Source of the DNA: CBDFGS01 sp965247255
GTDB taxonomy: Bacteria > Chloroflexota > Dehalococcoidia > Lucifugimonadales > CAUZJF01
DNA: 64,000 bases
Assembly: GCA_965247255.1 (NCBI GenBank)
Contig: CBDFGS010000009.1
Span: 248,001 to 312,000, forward strand
Direction: 5' to 3'
Within the stretch, counting starts at the first letter, position 1, and every line of letters starts with the position of its first letter. The position numbers and the translations under genes were made by a program. Positions 32,292 to 41,014 of the stretch are shown one piece after another. Below the pieces are notes generated by a model. That model did no database searches. It was given only the letters and a program-made list of their open reading frames with translations, and was not told the DNA's origin.

Positions 32292-33995
32292 CCCGAATCC
32301 ACCGAAGGACACCGATGGACGGCGTGAGGGCAGCGGAAGGGGGTGGGTGAGGGAGCTACAGGGGAGATGGCCTGGGGTCTTGGGGTAGATGGGAGGCCGG
32401 CGGGCGGTCTTCAGTGGCCGCACAGGGCCCCTAAGGCCCTATGCGGGAGTTGCGATGCGCGGGAAGGCGAGAGGATACGCAGCAGGGGACTCTCGCGACC
32501 GGGGTGGCGCGAGATTGCGGGGACGTTGGGTCAGTTGCAGGCTGGCCGTCAGGCCGGGAACGGAATGGCTTGCAGCCGGGCCAAGGCGCGAGTGAACTGG
32601 GTTTCCCAAGGCCAGCGCCGGGGGAGATGCAAAGTGAGGCGGCGCGCCGAGCGGGTGATCCGTCCCACCAGAGCGAAGACCCGCCGCCTGAGGGTCTTGG
32701 TGATCACGGTCCGCTCGCCCAGACCAATCCGCGCCGTCCAGCGGGCCAGGTTATGCGCCATCACCTGGACCGCCAGCCAGGCGCCGTTGGCGGCGAAGCG
32801 CGCCGACGGCATGTGGTTCAGCCCGACGCCGTACTTGAGGTCGCGTATGGCGTTCTCGACCTCGGCGTGGCGGCGATGATCGGCCTCCAGTTCCAGCGTC
32901 TCCCCATCGCGGTCGGTGATGAAGGCGTGATAGCTGTATCTGGCGAAGAGGGCGAGCTGGGAACCGGGCGTCGGCTTCACCCGCCGGACAATGAGCCGCA
33001 CCGGCGCGGCGTCCGGCTTGGTCTGGAACGGGGTGTAAGTCGTCTCGGCGACATCGGCGGCGCCGTCCATCCAGTAGGGAATGGGAGTCCAGTCCTCCTC
33101 TGGTATCGCCTCGATCAGATCCCGCAGCCTGGCGCGCTGGCGGATGGTGATAGAGAAGCGGACATCCATTTCCCGGCAGGCGGCAACGACAGTGTGGGCG
33201 TAGAAGCCGCTGTCGGCCCGCACCGTGAGTTGTCCCCTGGCCCCGCCGTAGCGCACCCGCCCCACCGTCTCACGCAGGAAGTGGGCGGCGCCACGGGCGG
33301 TGTTGGCCCGGCCCTCGCGCAGCCGGGACATCAGCACCTCGCCGGTGCCGGCGGCAATGGCCAGCAGCGGGTGATAGCCGCGGGCGCCGGTATAGCCGTG
33401 GTGGCGCGCTCCCTCCTTGGCCAGTCCATAGGTCTCGCAGATGGTCGAGTCCAGGTCGATGGTCAGGGGCGAGTCGCCGGGTCCGGCCCCAGCGGCCCAG
33501 GCCCGGGCCAACAACTGGCGGCTCACGCGGTCGAGTTGACGGACATGCCCCCACCGGAAGCTGCGCAGGAAGGTCCCCAGGGTGGATGGCGCCTTGACCA
33601 CGCAGCCTAGAACACCAACCGTCCCACCAGCGCGCAGCGCATCGGCGTCGTCGATGCAGTCGCCGCCTGCCAGCGCGGAAGCGACCAGCGTCAGCATCTT
33701 GTCCCCAGTGTTCGCCCGTCCCGGCGCTCCGCCGAGGTCAAGGTGATGGTCGACGAGTTCCCGCAGGCCCAGGTGCCGGGCTAGGGTGGCCGGCAGGAGC
33801 AGGCCGGCATTGGCCACCAGGCGATGGTCGTCAAAGAGGATGCGGATACGGTCGGGTTTGTTCTGTGGCAGCATCTATTGGGTGCTCCTTGTTTCCGGGC
33901 GGGTTTCTGTTCCAAAACCATTATCCCAGATTCAGAGGAGCACCCGCTGGCTTCTTCAAGGGCTGTCCCCAAGGACGTCCTTCGGTGGATTCGGG
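32292..33995 (-). mobile_element. IS1380-type insertion sequence, copy 2 (in propeller gene)
   Basis: 1704 bp with the same 19-bp terminal inverted repeats as copy 1, flanked by the 5-bp direct repeat GTTAG (32287-32291 and 33996-34000). By eye it is identical to copy 1 over its whole length. The orientation is the same as in all other copies. Confidence 0.93.
32549..33874 (-). CDS. IS1380-type DDE transposase, copy 2
   Basis: 441 residues, same protein as copy 1 including all candidate catalytic residues (Asp142, Asp221, Glu340). The RBS-blocking arm pair is retained at 33880-33889 and 33936-33945. Being intact and identical, it is presumably active. Confidence 0.93.
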   Translation of the reverse strand: MLPQNKPDRIRILFDDHRLVANAGLLLPATLARHLGLRELVDHHLDLGGAPGRANTGDKMLTLVASALAGGDCIDDADALRAGGTVGVLGCVVKAPSTLGTFLRSFRWGHVRQLDRVSRQLLARAWAAGAGPGDSPLTIDLDSTICETYGLAKEGARHHGYTGARGYHPLLAIAAGTGEVLMSRLREGRANTARGAAHFLRETVGRVRYGGARGQLTVRADSGFYAHTVVAACREMDVRFSITIRQRARLRDLIEAIPEEDWTPIPYWMDGAADVAETTYTPFQTKPDAAPVRLIVRRVKPTPGSQLALFARYSYHAFITDRDGETLELEADHRRHAEVENAIRDLKYGVGLNHMPSARFAANGAWLAVQVMAHNLARWTARIGLGERTVITKTLRRRVFALVGRITRSARRLTLHLPRRWPWETQFTRALARLQAIPFPA

Positions 33996-34600
33996 GTTAG
34001 GGAGATGTGCCACTCAGTGACGGTATTCGTGGCAGGGTCAAGCTTCACGATCATCGGGTTGTAAGGGGAGACGAACATCCTGCCTCCCACCCAGATATTT
34101 CCCGATGCATCATGTGACAGCCCGCGAAGGTAGTCCGAGCTCGTCCAGCTGTCTACGATCCACTCGGTGAAAGTGTTGTCGCTCAGGTTGAGCGAGCCGA
34201 TGGCCCTCTTTGTGAGGCCGGGACGGCTGATGTACTCCAAGAAGAACACCTTGGTTAACGCCGGCGACCCGGTCGTGAAGACGGTTATCGATCCGACCCG
34301 TGTCGTCCCGCCCTCGGGCATCGCCCACGAGGTGATGGTGCTCGTTGTACTGGTCACGGGCGCGAGGCGGTTAATCTTGTTGTTGTTTTGGTTGGAAGAC
34401 CAGGCGTTGCCCCCGCCATCCATGTACAGGTCTTCCGCGTCCATTTTCCACCGTGTCACCTGGGCATCTGCGGCGGTCGCCATCTGCGCAACGCCGAGCA
34501 ACGACAGAGCAACCGCGATAGATAAACTCGCGACCACTCCCAGCCGTCTAGCCGCCTCCAACCCGGTTCGAGCTCTTGCGAATACGTTGTCTATACTCAT
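33996..34600 (-). pseudogene. Streptogramin-lyase-like beta-propeller, N-terminal part (split by IS copy 2)
   Basis: The 5' 200 codons from ATG 34600. A signal peptide is clear (LGVVASLSIAVALSLLGVAQMATAADA region, cleavage probably after ATAADA). Blade motifs follow: MDGGGNAWSSNQNNNKINRL, VGSITVF, ASGNIWVGG and VKLDPATNTVTEWHISL, at which point the IS interrupts. The start overlaps the upstream lipoprotein stop (ATGA), with GGAGG 9 nt ahead. The family resembles virginiamycin B lyase, but most Vgb-like proteins are not proven lyases. A secreted binding propeller is the cautious reading. The operon's downstream repeat-protein gene may lose expression through the insertion. Confidence 0.87.
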
Positions 34601-35061
34601 GGCGTATTTCCTCCGTTGAGTTGCTGAGCAGATGAGCCTGATCTGCGCCTTCCGACTAGAACGAGAGAAATTGCGATAAGGAAAAAGAGGGCAGAAAGAG
34701 CTAGGAGCAACGGCGTTTGCCGCGACGACCCGTTCCGTGGCGGCGCGGGCCTGGACTCGTCCGTCGCGTCGACGCTCGACCGGCCGGTCACGCCGGTCGC
34801 GGTGAGCGCGGCGGCCTGTTGCTGCTGGGGCACCGCCTCGATAACCTCCGGCGCCAACAGCCGGGAAACCGGAGAGGGGAGGGGCTGCTGTGAAACCCGG
34901 CTCGTGCCGTCTACGGTAGCGGGCTCCTCTCCGGAGCATCCGTGCGCGAACAGCACGGCGCAGGTGACTAGGCCGGCGGTAAGGGCCCTACCGCGGTCCC
35001 CACCCCGCTCGGCCCGCGCTAGCCCCGGACGCGGCACGCTGGCCGCGCATGGTGCCTTCAT
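34597..35061 (-). CDS. Small lipoprotein with C-terminal transmembrane anchor
   Basis: 154 residues from ATG 35061. A lipoprotein signal (LTAGLVTCAVLFAHGC, lipobox AHGC) is followed by a low-complexity region with a QQQQ run. A hydrophobic helix near the end (PLLLALSALFFLIAISLVLVG) precedes RRRSG. A lipid anchor at one end and a membrane helix at the other would tether the chain at both ends. It is the first gene of the operon with the propeller and the repeat protein, and its promoter places the start codon at the 5' end of the mRNA. The function is unknown. Confidence 0.72.
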   Translation of the reverse strand: MKAPCAASVPRPGLARAERGGDRGRALTAGLVTCAVLFAHGCSGEEPATVDGTSRVSQQPLPSPVSRLLAPEVIEAVPQQQQAAALTATGVTGRSSVDATDESRPAPPRNGSSRQTPLLLALSALFFLIAISLVLVGRRRSGSSAQQLNGGNTP

Positions 35062-35096
35062 GGGCCGGATTATACCAGAGGCGATGGCAGGTTCAA
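35062..35096 (-). promoter_or_regulatory. Extended -10 promoter giving a leaderless operon transcript
   Basis: On the minus strand, TTGAAC (35096-35091) is followed after 16 bp by TATAAT (35074-35069), with TG one base upstream of the -10 (TGGTATAAT). The ATG at 35061 begins only 8 nt after the -10, so the mRNA should start at or next to the initiation codon. Confidence 0.7.
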
Positions 35097-35375
35097 CGCC
35101 TTGCGCGTCAGCGGGGGAGCGCGATCGGTAAGCCGCAAGAGTCCTCATCCCCTAGGCTTTCGCTCGGAACGCGCCCGGTCTTCTCGCGTTAAGGTAGAAG
35201 GGCGGAAAAGACGGCCAGCGGAGAGCTTGCCCGTTGATTGACACGCTCGAGGGCCGATGCTAGAGTGCGATCACGGGCCTAGGCTCGTACCCATCTAGAA
35301 GTCTTGCGAAAGCGAGGCTTCTATTTGGTTTAGGCTCGGCAATGGTGCTCAGGCAGGGACCCGGCAGTCTACCAG

Positions 35376-35822
35376 GTGCACGTTCTTCCGGTTCCCGGCA
35401 TCTACGCGGATGGCACCTCTCATCCATATGCGTCGGGCCTGCTGTGGAGATTTGTCTCGCCATTGCTGCCCGAGGGAAGAAAGCGGGAGCCTCATCTCTC
35501 GTACGAAGAGGTCGAATCGCTGGTTGAAACGCGCTTTGAGTCGGACTACCTGGTGCTCTCCAACCGGCTCACGGACCAGCTCGAGGCGGTCCGTAGCACG
35601 ATTGAAGTTCAACCGGACAATGGCTTGTATCGGGTCCTGGAGTACTACGATTCGCTGCTCGGCGGGCGGAGCTCCTACAGGCTCGCAAAGACATTCGAGT
35701 CCAGGCCCGGGCTCTGGGGATTCTCCATCGACGACCACGGCGCGGAGTACGCGTTCAAGATTGTGGACCATCCCACGATCTTCATATACAAGAGGGCCAG
35801 GGCAGGCGATGGCGTGCCCTAG
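35376..35822 (+). pseudogene. C-terminal remnant of a DUF2298 (Chlor_Arch_YYY) membrane protein
   Basis: 148 codons resembling only the last soluble part of the large DUF2298 membrane proteins: SDYLVLSNRLTDQL, LYRVLEYYDSLLGG, FESRPGLWGFSIDDHGAEYAF, KIVDHPTIFIYKR. The eight or more membrane helices and the catalytic-like N-terminal part that should precede it are missing. The frame enters unrelated upstream sequence, and the GTG at 35376 lacks a good ribosome-binding site. I read it as a decayed gene end. Full-length members occur mainly in Chloroflexota and some archaea, which supports the taxonomic guess. Confidence 0.65.
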
Positions 35823-36405
35823 CGGGATGCGTATCGGGCGACTCGCTGTCGACATAGCCGCCCCCGTCCCGGCTGGCAAGGCTGAGCGGCGTGCCTCCTG
35901 GTAGGGCGGGGTAGAGCCGTCTACCCTACGAGCACTAGTCCCAGTTAATAGGCGTCGCGACCGCCGGGGCGAGGGTTGCCCCCGTCGCCGCTGCGTCGGT
36001 GGGCCGCGCCCTTAGGCCGCCCTCTTTCGCGTCGACCCTCTCCCTCACGGTCGTCCCCCGCGCGGAGTTCACGTGCCGCTGCCCACAAATCGGCGCGATT
36101 CGTGGGCGCTTTTCACCGAGCTCGCGGAGCTAGGGACAAACAGAGGCAACCCCAACTGCATGACACATCGAGTGGTTGCATTCGCCGGCGCTGAGGGCTA
36201 GAGACGTTCCCCTGCCTTACCGTCCGCCGTGAGGGAACCTAACAGGGGTATTGGACGAGCAGCGTGTGCGCGGGGCTTGGACTGGGTGTGGAAAGGGTTG
36301 TAGGGCCTAAGCCATATCGACAGGACTCGCGGTCACTGAGACGGCGATGCAGGCGGGGCCGGCGCAATGAGGCGGGTAGCGTAGATGTATCCGGGTCCGC
36401 GTGGC
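35823..36405. other. Gene-free stretch before the tRNA-Arg island
   Basis: About 580 bp with no convincing gene on either strand. It contains a small hairpin (GGTAGA and TCTACC near 35909-35930) after the DUF2298 remnant. The right end merges into the first tRNA-derived repeat. It could be degraded sequence at the island boundary. Confidence 0.4.
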
Positions 36406-36470
36406 GCGGTTGGCGTCCCCGGCAGGATTCGAGACCGGGGACCGCTGCTTAGAAGCGCTTTGGGCTTTAG

Positions 36471-38186
36471 CCCGAATCCACCGAAGGACACCGATGGACG
36501 GCGTGAGGAAAGCGGAAGGGGGGGTGAGGGAGCTACAGGGGAAATAGCCTGGGTTCCATTTGGGGTAGGGAGGTCGGCGGACGGTCTTCATCGCCGCACA
36601 GGGGCCCCTATGGCCGTCTGCGGGAGCTGCGATGCGGGGGATGGCGAGAGAATACGCAGCAGGGAACTCTCTCGGACCGGGCTGGCGCGAGTCTGCGGGG
36701 ATCTTCGGTTGTCCGGTGGGTGGGTCGCCGACGGTGCCGTCAGGCCGGGAGTGGAATGGCTCGCAGCCGGGCCAAGGCGCGGCTGAACTTCTCAGCCCAA
36801 GGCCAGCGATCCGGAAGATGCAGGGTCAACCGGCGTGCCGAGCGGGTGAGCCGTCCGGCTAGGGAGAAGAACCGCCGCCGGAGGGTCTTGGTGGTGGCTA
36901 TCCGCTCTCCCAGACCGATCCGCGCCGTCCAGCGGGCCAGGTTGTGGGCCATCGTCTGGACGGCCAGCCAGGCGCCGTTGGCGGCGAAGCGGCCCGAGGG
37001 GAGATGGTTCAGCCCGACGCCGTACTTGAGGTCGCGTATGGCATTCTCGATCTCGGCGTGGCGGCGATGGTCAGCCTCCAGTTCGAGCAACTCCCCGTCC
37101 CGGTCGGTGATGAAGCCGTGATAACTGTATTTGGCGAAGAGGGCCAGTTGGGAACCGGGCGTCGGCTTCACCCGCCGGACGATGAGCCGTACCGGCGCGG
37201 CGTCTGCCTCGGCCTGGAAGGGGGTGCAGGTGATCTCGGCCACATCGGCGGCACCGTCCATCCAGTAAGGAATCGGCGTCCAGGCATCTTCGGGTATCGC
37301 CTCGATGAGATTGTGCAGGCTTTTGTGCTGGCGGATGGTGATGGAGTAGCGGACATTGATCCGGCGGCAGACGGCGACCACGGCGTGGGTATAGAAGCCG
37401 CTGTCGGCACGCATGGTGAGCTGCCCGCTGGCCCCGCCGTAGCGAACCCGGCTCACCGTTTCACGCAGGAAGTGGGCGGCGCCGCGAGCGGTGTTGGCCC
37501 GGCCCTCGCGCAGCCGGGCCATCAGCACGTCGCCTGTGCCGGCGGCGACGGCCAACAGCGGGTGATAGCCCCGCTTGCCGGTATAGCCGTGGTGGCGTGC
37601 GCCCTCCTTGGCCAGTCCGTAGGTCTCGCAGATGGTGGAGTCCAGGTCAATGGTCAGGGGCCCGTCGCCGGGTCCCGCCCCGGCCTGCCAAGCCCGGGCC
37701 AGCAACTCGCGGCTCACCCGGTCGAGTTGACGGACGTGGCCCCACCGGAAGCTGCGCAGGAAGGTGCCCAGGGTGGATGGCGCCTTCACCGTGCCGCCCA
37801 GGGTGCTGGCCGTCCCCCCGGTGCGCAACACATCGGCGTCGTCAATGCAGTCGCCCCCAGCCAGCGCAGACGCCACCAGCGTCATCATCTTGTCGCTCGT
37901 GTTCGCCCGCCCCGGGGCATCGCCCAGGTCGAGGCGCTGCCGGACGAGTTCGGGCAGGCCGAGGTGCCGCGCCAGGGTGGCCGGAAGGAGCAGCCCGGCA
38001 TTGGCCACCAAGCGGCGGTCGTCGAAGGTGATTTGGATTCGGTCGGGGTGGTTGCGTGGCAGCATCTATTGGGTGCTCCTTTTCCAGGGTCTGTTTTTTG
38101 CTACAAAACCATTATCCCAGAAGCACAGGAGCACCTTCTTGCTGCTTCAGGACGCTAACCCGACGCCCTCCTTCGGTGGATTCGGG
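36471..38186 (-). mobile_element. IS1380-type insertion sequence, copy 3 (diverged)
   Basis: 1716 bp, ends CCCGAATCCACCGAAGGA on both sides (18 bp), flanked by the direct repeat TTTAG (36466-36470 and 38187-38191). It is clearly related to copies 1, 2 and 4 but differs at many positions, so it is a separate iso-element rather than a recent daughter. It interrupts att-like repeat A. Confidence 0.92.
36740..38065 (-). CDS. IS1380-type DDE transposase, copy 3 (diverged)
   Basis: 441 residues, the same length as the other copies with scattered substitutions (opening MLPRNHPDRIQITFDDRRLV). The candidate catalytic residues Asp142, Asp221 and Glu340 (HAEIENAIRDLK) are conserved. The RBS-blocking inverted repeat is kept as 9 bp (GGTGCTCCT with AGGAGCACC), and the GGGATAATGG box in the loop is unchanged. 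Confidence 0.92.
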   Translation of the reverse strand: MLPRNHPDRIQITFDDRRLVANAGLLLPATLARHLGLPELVRQRLDLGDAPGRANTSDKMMTLVASALAGGDCIDDADVLRTGGTASTLGGTVKAPSTLGTFLRSFRWGHVRQLDRVSRELLARAWQAGAGPGDGPLTIDLDSTICETYGLAKEGARHHGYTGKRGYHPLLAVAAGTGDVLMARLREGRANTARGAAHFLRETVSRVRYGGASGQLTMRADSGFYTHAVVAVCRRINVRYSITIRQHKSLHNLIEAIPEDAWTPIPYWMDGAADVAEITCTPFQAEADAAPVRLIVRRVKPTPGSQLALFAKYSYHGFITDRDGELLELEADHRRHAEIENAIRDLKYGVGLNHLPSGRFAANGAWLAVQTMAHNLARWTARIGLGERIATTKTLRRRFFSLAGRLTRSARRLTLHLPDRWPWAEKFSRALARLRAIPLPA

Positions 38187-38244
38187 TTTAGCGCGGTGCT
38201 CAGTTGCTAGAGTAGGGGTCTGAACTCGCACAGTTATCCGCTGG

Positions 38245-38783
38245 TGGGTGCGTTCACAATCATTTGGCTGGCGGCACCCTTTCACTGGGGAACGTCGAAA
38301 GAGTGAACCCTCCAAAACGGCGTCGCTTGTGACCTAGCCCCGATCCGGTAGAATGCAGCGTACTAAAAGACTCCGCTTTCGAACACCGGCAGGACTGACT
38401 TGGATGTCCCTCGGACCGTCATCCGTACGGAATCGATGGAGCTACGCAGCCTCCTATCGCTCCCGCGTTATCGATCGTGGATTGAGGAACAGGCCGATCT
38501 TGGCTATTGCCGGTCAGCCCGATTTGCATCGAGTGACTCTAGCGAACCTTCCTGGATCTGCGGTTCCGCGACTCGCAACATTGAGACTAACGAGTCAAGC
38601 CGAAAAAGGACGTAACGTTACGACTGGTTCAATCCGTTAGTCTCGCTCGATACTCCAACAAGCTGCCGATACACGTAATAGGGCGACTGTAACGTGCAGC
38701 ACTTTCGTTGTGGTTTCGGGCGCGAGCGGCTTAGTCAGGTGAATGACCGCCTTTTCCATGCAGTCTTCAGGGGGTAGCTAACC
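38245..38783 (+). other. Gene-free upstream region of the histidine kinase
   Basis: About 540 bp. Short open frames here lack ribosome-binding sites and codon regularity. The sequence is less GC-rich than the flanks and probably holds the kinase promoter, with AT-rich spots near 38610-38640 and 38672-38700. No integrase gene or structured RNA was recognised in it. Confidence 0.4.
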
Positions 38784-40859
38784 ATGAACCGAATTTCGGC
38801 AGAAGTTGGTTCTAATTGGCACGACGTGAAACAGTTGAGGGTGATCTCGCTCTATCTACTCCTCGTCACCGTTGTAGCTACGCCGCTGTTGATGGCCCTG
38901 TGGGCCCTGTACCACAACGTGGGCTTCGTCATCATGATAGTCGAATGCGTGGTCTACGGATTGGGACTGACATGGGCAAGGACCCGGGTCAATGTGAGCA
39001 ATGCTAACCGGGCCTCTGTCCTGCTCTCGTCCGGTCTGTGGGCCATTGCGTTGTCGACCGGCTTTCTGTTTCCACCAGCGGTCCCTGTCGCGATAATACT
39101 TAACGTGCTCTCGGTTGTCATCGTCCTCAATACCGCCGACCGTGCGACACTCTTCTGGCTTTCGATCGGTGCTTCGGTAGCATCAGGCCCTCTAGTTGCC
39201 TCTTCTTTCTTAGACCCTGTCTTTCCACTCGATGTCCCGCTTCCCGTTATGGCAGGAGTAACCGCAGCGTTTGCGATAGTGGATAGTGGCCTCGTGTTCG
39301 TAGTCCTAGTGCGACAGTGGGGTCAACGCAGGCGAGCCGAAGAAGAGCTCAGGCGTCTCACAGCCGTGCTTGACCAAACCACTGACTTTGTCGGCATCGC
39401 GAACGTTAACAGGCGTGTTTTGTACGCGAATCCAGCGGCACGGCGTGCGTTAGGGCTTTCTGCGGAACAAGAGATTTCGGAGATGTCAATTGATGATGCG
39501 CACCCGCCTTGGACCAATGAGATATTGATCCGTGAGGCGCTGCCTACTGCAATCCAAGAAGGCGTATGGAGGGGCGAAGGCGCATGGCTGGGCGCCGACG
39601 GAAGAGAAATCCCGTTATCCATGGTGATTCTCTCGCATCGGGGATCAAAAGGAGAGGTTGAGTTCCTGTCTACCATCTCCCGTGACCTGACTGAGCGGAT
39701 ACACGCGGAGCGGGCGCTCCTTGATCAGGCTAAGGCAGACGCGCGTGCTGAAGAGCTCGAACGCTCGCGGACGCGTGTTCTCGAGGTTTCCGAGTCGATA
39801 CGCAAGGAGATCGGACGACACCTACACAGCACAGTGCAGAACAAGCTCATCTTGCTCCTTTATCGTCTCACCGAGCTAATCGATAACGAGTCGATCAAGG
39901 AGATTCGTTCCGAGGTCAAAGGGGTTCGAATTTCTCTGGACCAGATAATCGAGAACGACGTTCGAAGGATTGGCGCCCGGATCTACCCCGGCATATTGAA
40001 GCGTGGGATCGTCGCTGGACTCCGATCGTTGGGAGATGTCTTCGAAACCCAGCTCACAGTCCACTTGAAGCTAGATCGCCAACTTGAAGAGAAGGAGAGG
40101 AACCACAGCCGGTACCTCTCGGAAAAAGTCAGGACGTCAGTCTACCGAATCGCAGAAGAGAGTCTTACAAACACGCTGAAACATGCGGAAGCTGAGACGG
40201 TCGAAGTGCGTCTGGTTCGGCCCTCGGAAGAAACTCTGCGTATCGAGATATCAGACGACGGAGTCGGATTTGAAGTTGGGCCGATACACAGCGGCCTCGG
40301 TCTCGGCTTGATCAACGACTACGCTGAAGTTGCGGGCGGCACTGCCGAAATTAGAAGTCAACCAGGCAAGGAGACGGTGGTCACAGCAGCCACTGGTCAA
40401 CTGAGACGCGAAGTTATCGGCTATGATCGGTCGGCGTCTCGAAGGCAGGTTACTTCGTGCAGTTGTCTACATTACCGACCTCATCCGTATCCCGTAATCT
40501 TATTTCCCACGCGATCATTAGGGCGCTCCGAATTGACTCGTATGTCGAGCGGTGTAACCATGAGGTTCCATGGGGGATCCGAGCGATGGGAGCAACCACC
40601 GGTAAGGGTGCAATTCCAATGGAAACAAACAAGACTCACAGCATTGTGCACAACAAAGGTCTCATCTGGGTTGCACTCGCGACAGGGTTCGTATTGCTGG
40701 TGCCCTTGTTGGCGATGCGGTTTACCGATGAAGTGGCCTGGACTCTATTGGATTTCGTTACGGCGGGCACCCTGGTGTTCGGCGCCGGTCTCGTGTTTGT
40801 GCTGGCGGCGAGGACAATGCCCAAGTATCGAGCTATCACAGGCATTGCGCTCGCGGTAG
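38784..40859 (+). CDS. Membrane-bound PAS sensor histidine kinase (HPK7/NarX-like) with run-on tail
   Basis: 691 residues. About six membrane helices span residues 18-175. A PAS domain follows (RRLTAVLDQTTDFVGIANVN, near 190-310), and then a dimerisation segment with EIGRHLHSTVQNKL, carrying the probable phospho-His near residue 355. The ATPase domain has the N box AEESLTNTLKHAEA, the G1 box SDDGVGFE and the GLGLGL loop. The kinase should end near residue 550. The remaining ~140 residues are Cys/Trp/Arg-rich and overlap the next gene in another frame, so the natural stop seems to have been lost or frameshifted. No response regulator lies beside it. Confidence 0.82.
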   Translation: MNRISAEVGSNWHDVKQLRVISLYLLLVTVVATPLLMALWALYHNVGFVIMIVECVVYGLGLTWARTRVNVSNANRASVLLSSGLWAIALSTGFLFPPAVPVAIILNVLSVVIVLNTADRATLFWLSIGASVASGPLVASSFLDPVFPLDVPLPVMAGVTAAFAIVDSGLVFVVLVRQWGQRRRAEEELRRLTAVLDQTTDFVGIANVNRRVLYANPAARRALGLSAEQEISEMSIDDAHPPWTNEILIREALPTAIQEGVWRGEGAWLGADGREIPLSMVILSHRGSKGEVEFLSTISRDLTERIHAERALLDQAKADARAEELERSRTRVLEVSESIRKEIGRHLHSTVQNKLILLLYRLTELIDNESIKEIRSEVKGVRISLDQIIENDVRRIGARIYPGILKRGIVAGLRSLGDVFETQLTVHLKLDRQLEEKERNHSRYLSEKVRTSVYRIAEESLTNTLKHAEAETVEVRLVRPSEETLRIEISDDGVGFEVGPIHSGLGLGLINDYAEVAGGTAEIRSQPGKETVVTAATGQLRREVIGYDRSASRRQVTSCSCLHYRPHPYPVILFPTRSLGRSELTRMSSGVTMRFHGGSERWEQPPVRVQFQWKQTRLTALCTTKVSSGLHSRQGSYCWCPCWRCGLPMKWPGLYWISLRRAPWCSAPVSCLCWRRGQCPSIELSQALRSR

Positions 40860-40918
40860 CGCTCATCTATGTTTGGGTCGAGCTTGCCGTCGGAATCTTC
40901 ACGACCTGGGGAAGTTGA
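40619..40918 (+). CDS. Small conserved three-helix membrane protein
   Basis: 99 residues from ATG 40619. Three hydrophobic segments are visible: GLIWVALATGFVLLVPLLAM, FVTAGTLVFGAGLVFVLAA and ITGIALAVALIYVWVELAVG. The pattern MRFTDEVAWTLLDFVTAGTL and the ending VWVELAVGIF match a small family of bacterial inner-membrane proteins without known function. It overlaps the run-on tail of the kinase by 241 bp in a different frame. That supports the tail being an artefact of a lost stop rather than real protein. Confidence 0.72.
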   Translation: METNKTHSIVHNKGLIWVALATGFVLLVPLLAMRFTDEVAWTLLDFVTAGTLVFGAGLVFVLAARTMPKYRAITGIALAVALIYVWVELAVGIFTTWGS

Positions 40919-41014
40919 TGTAGTTGTCTCCAGGAGCCGCGTTGTCAGGGTCGCGCTCAGACCTCCGGTCGCTGAATCGGATCGATCTGGCGGCTGCCAC
41001 AAAGGAGCGGTGTC

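Larger units (their letters stand above)
36406..38244. repeat. att-like repeat A (tRNA-Arg 3' half + element end), split by IS copy 3
   Basis: 36417-36457 matches the last 41 nt of the tRNA-Arg gene at 35 of 41 positions (through the anticodon-loop TTAGAAG). After it comes the same ~70-bp sequence found behind repeats B and C, ending ACAGTTATCCGCTGG. IS copy 3 has inserted inside this tail at TTTAG. Only 36406-36470 and 38187-38244 belong to the repeat. Confidence 0.75.
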
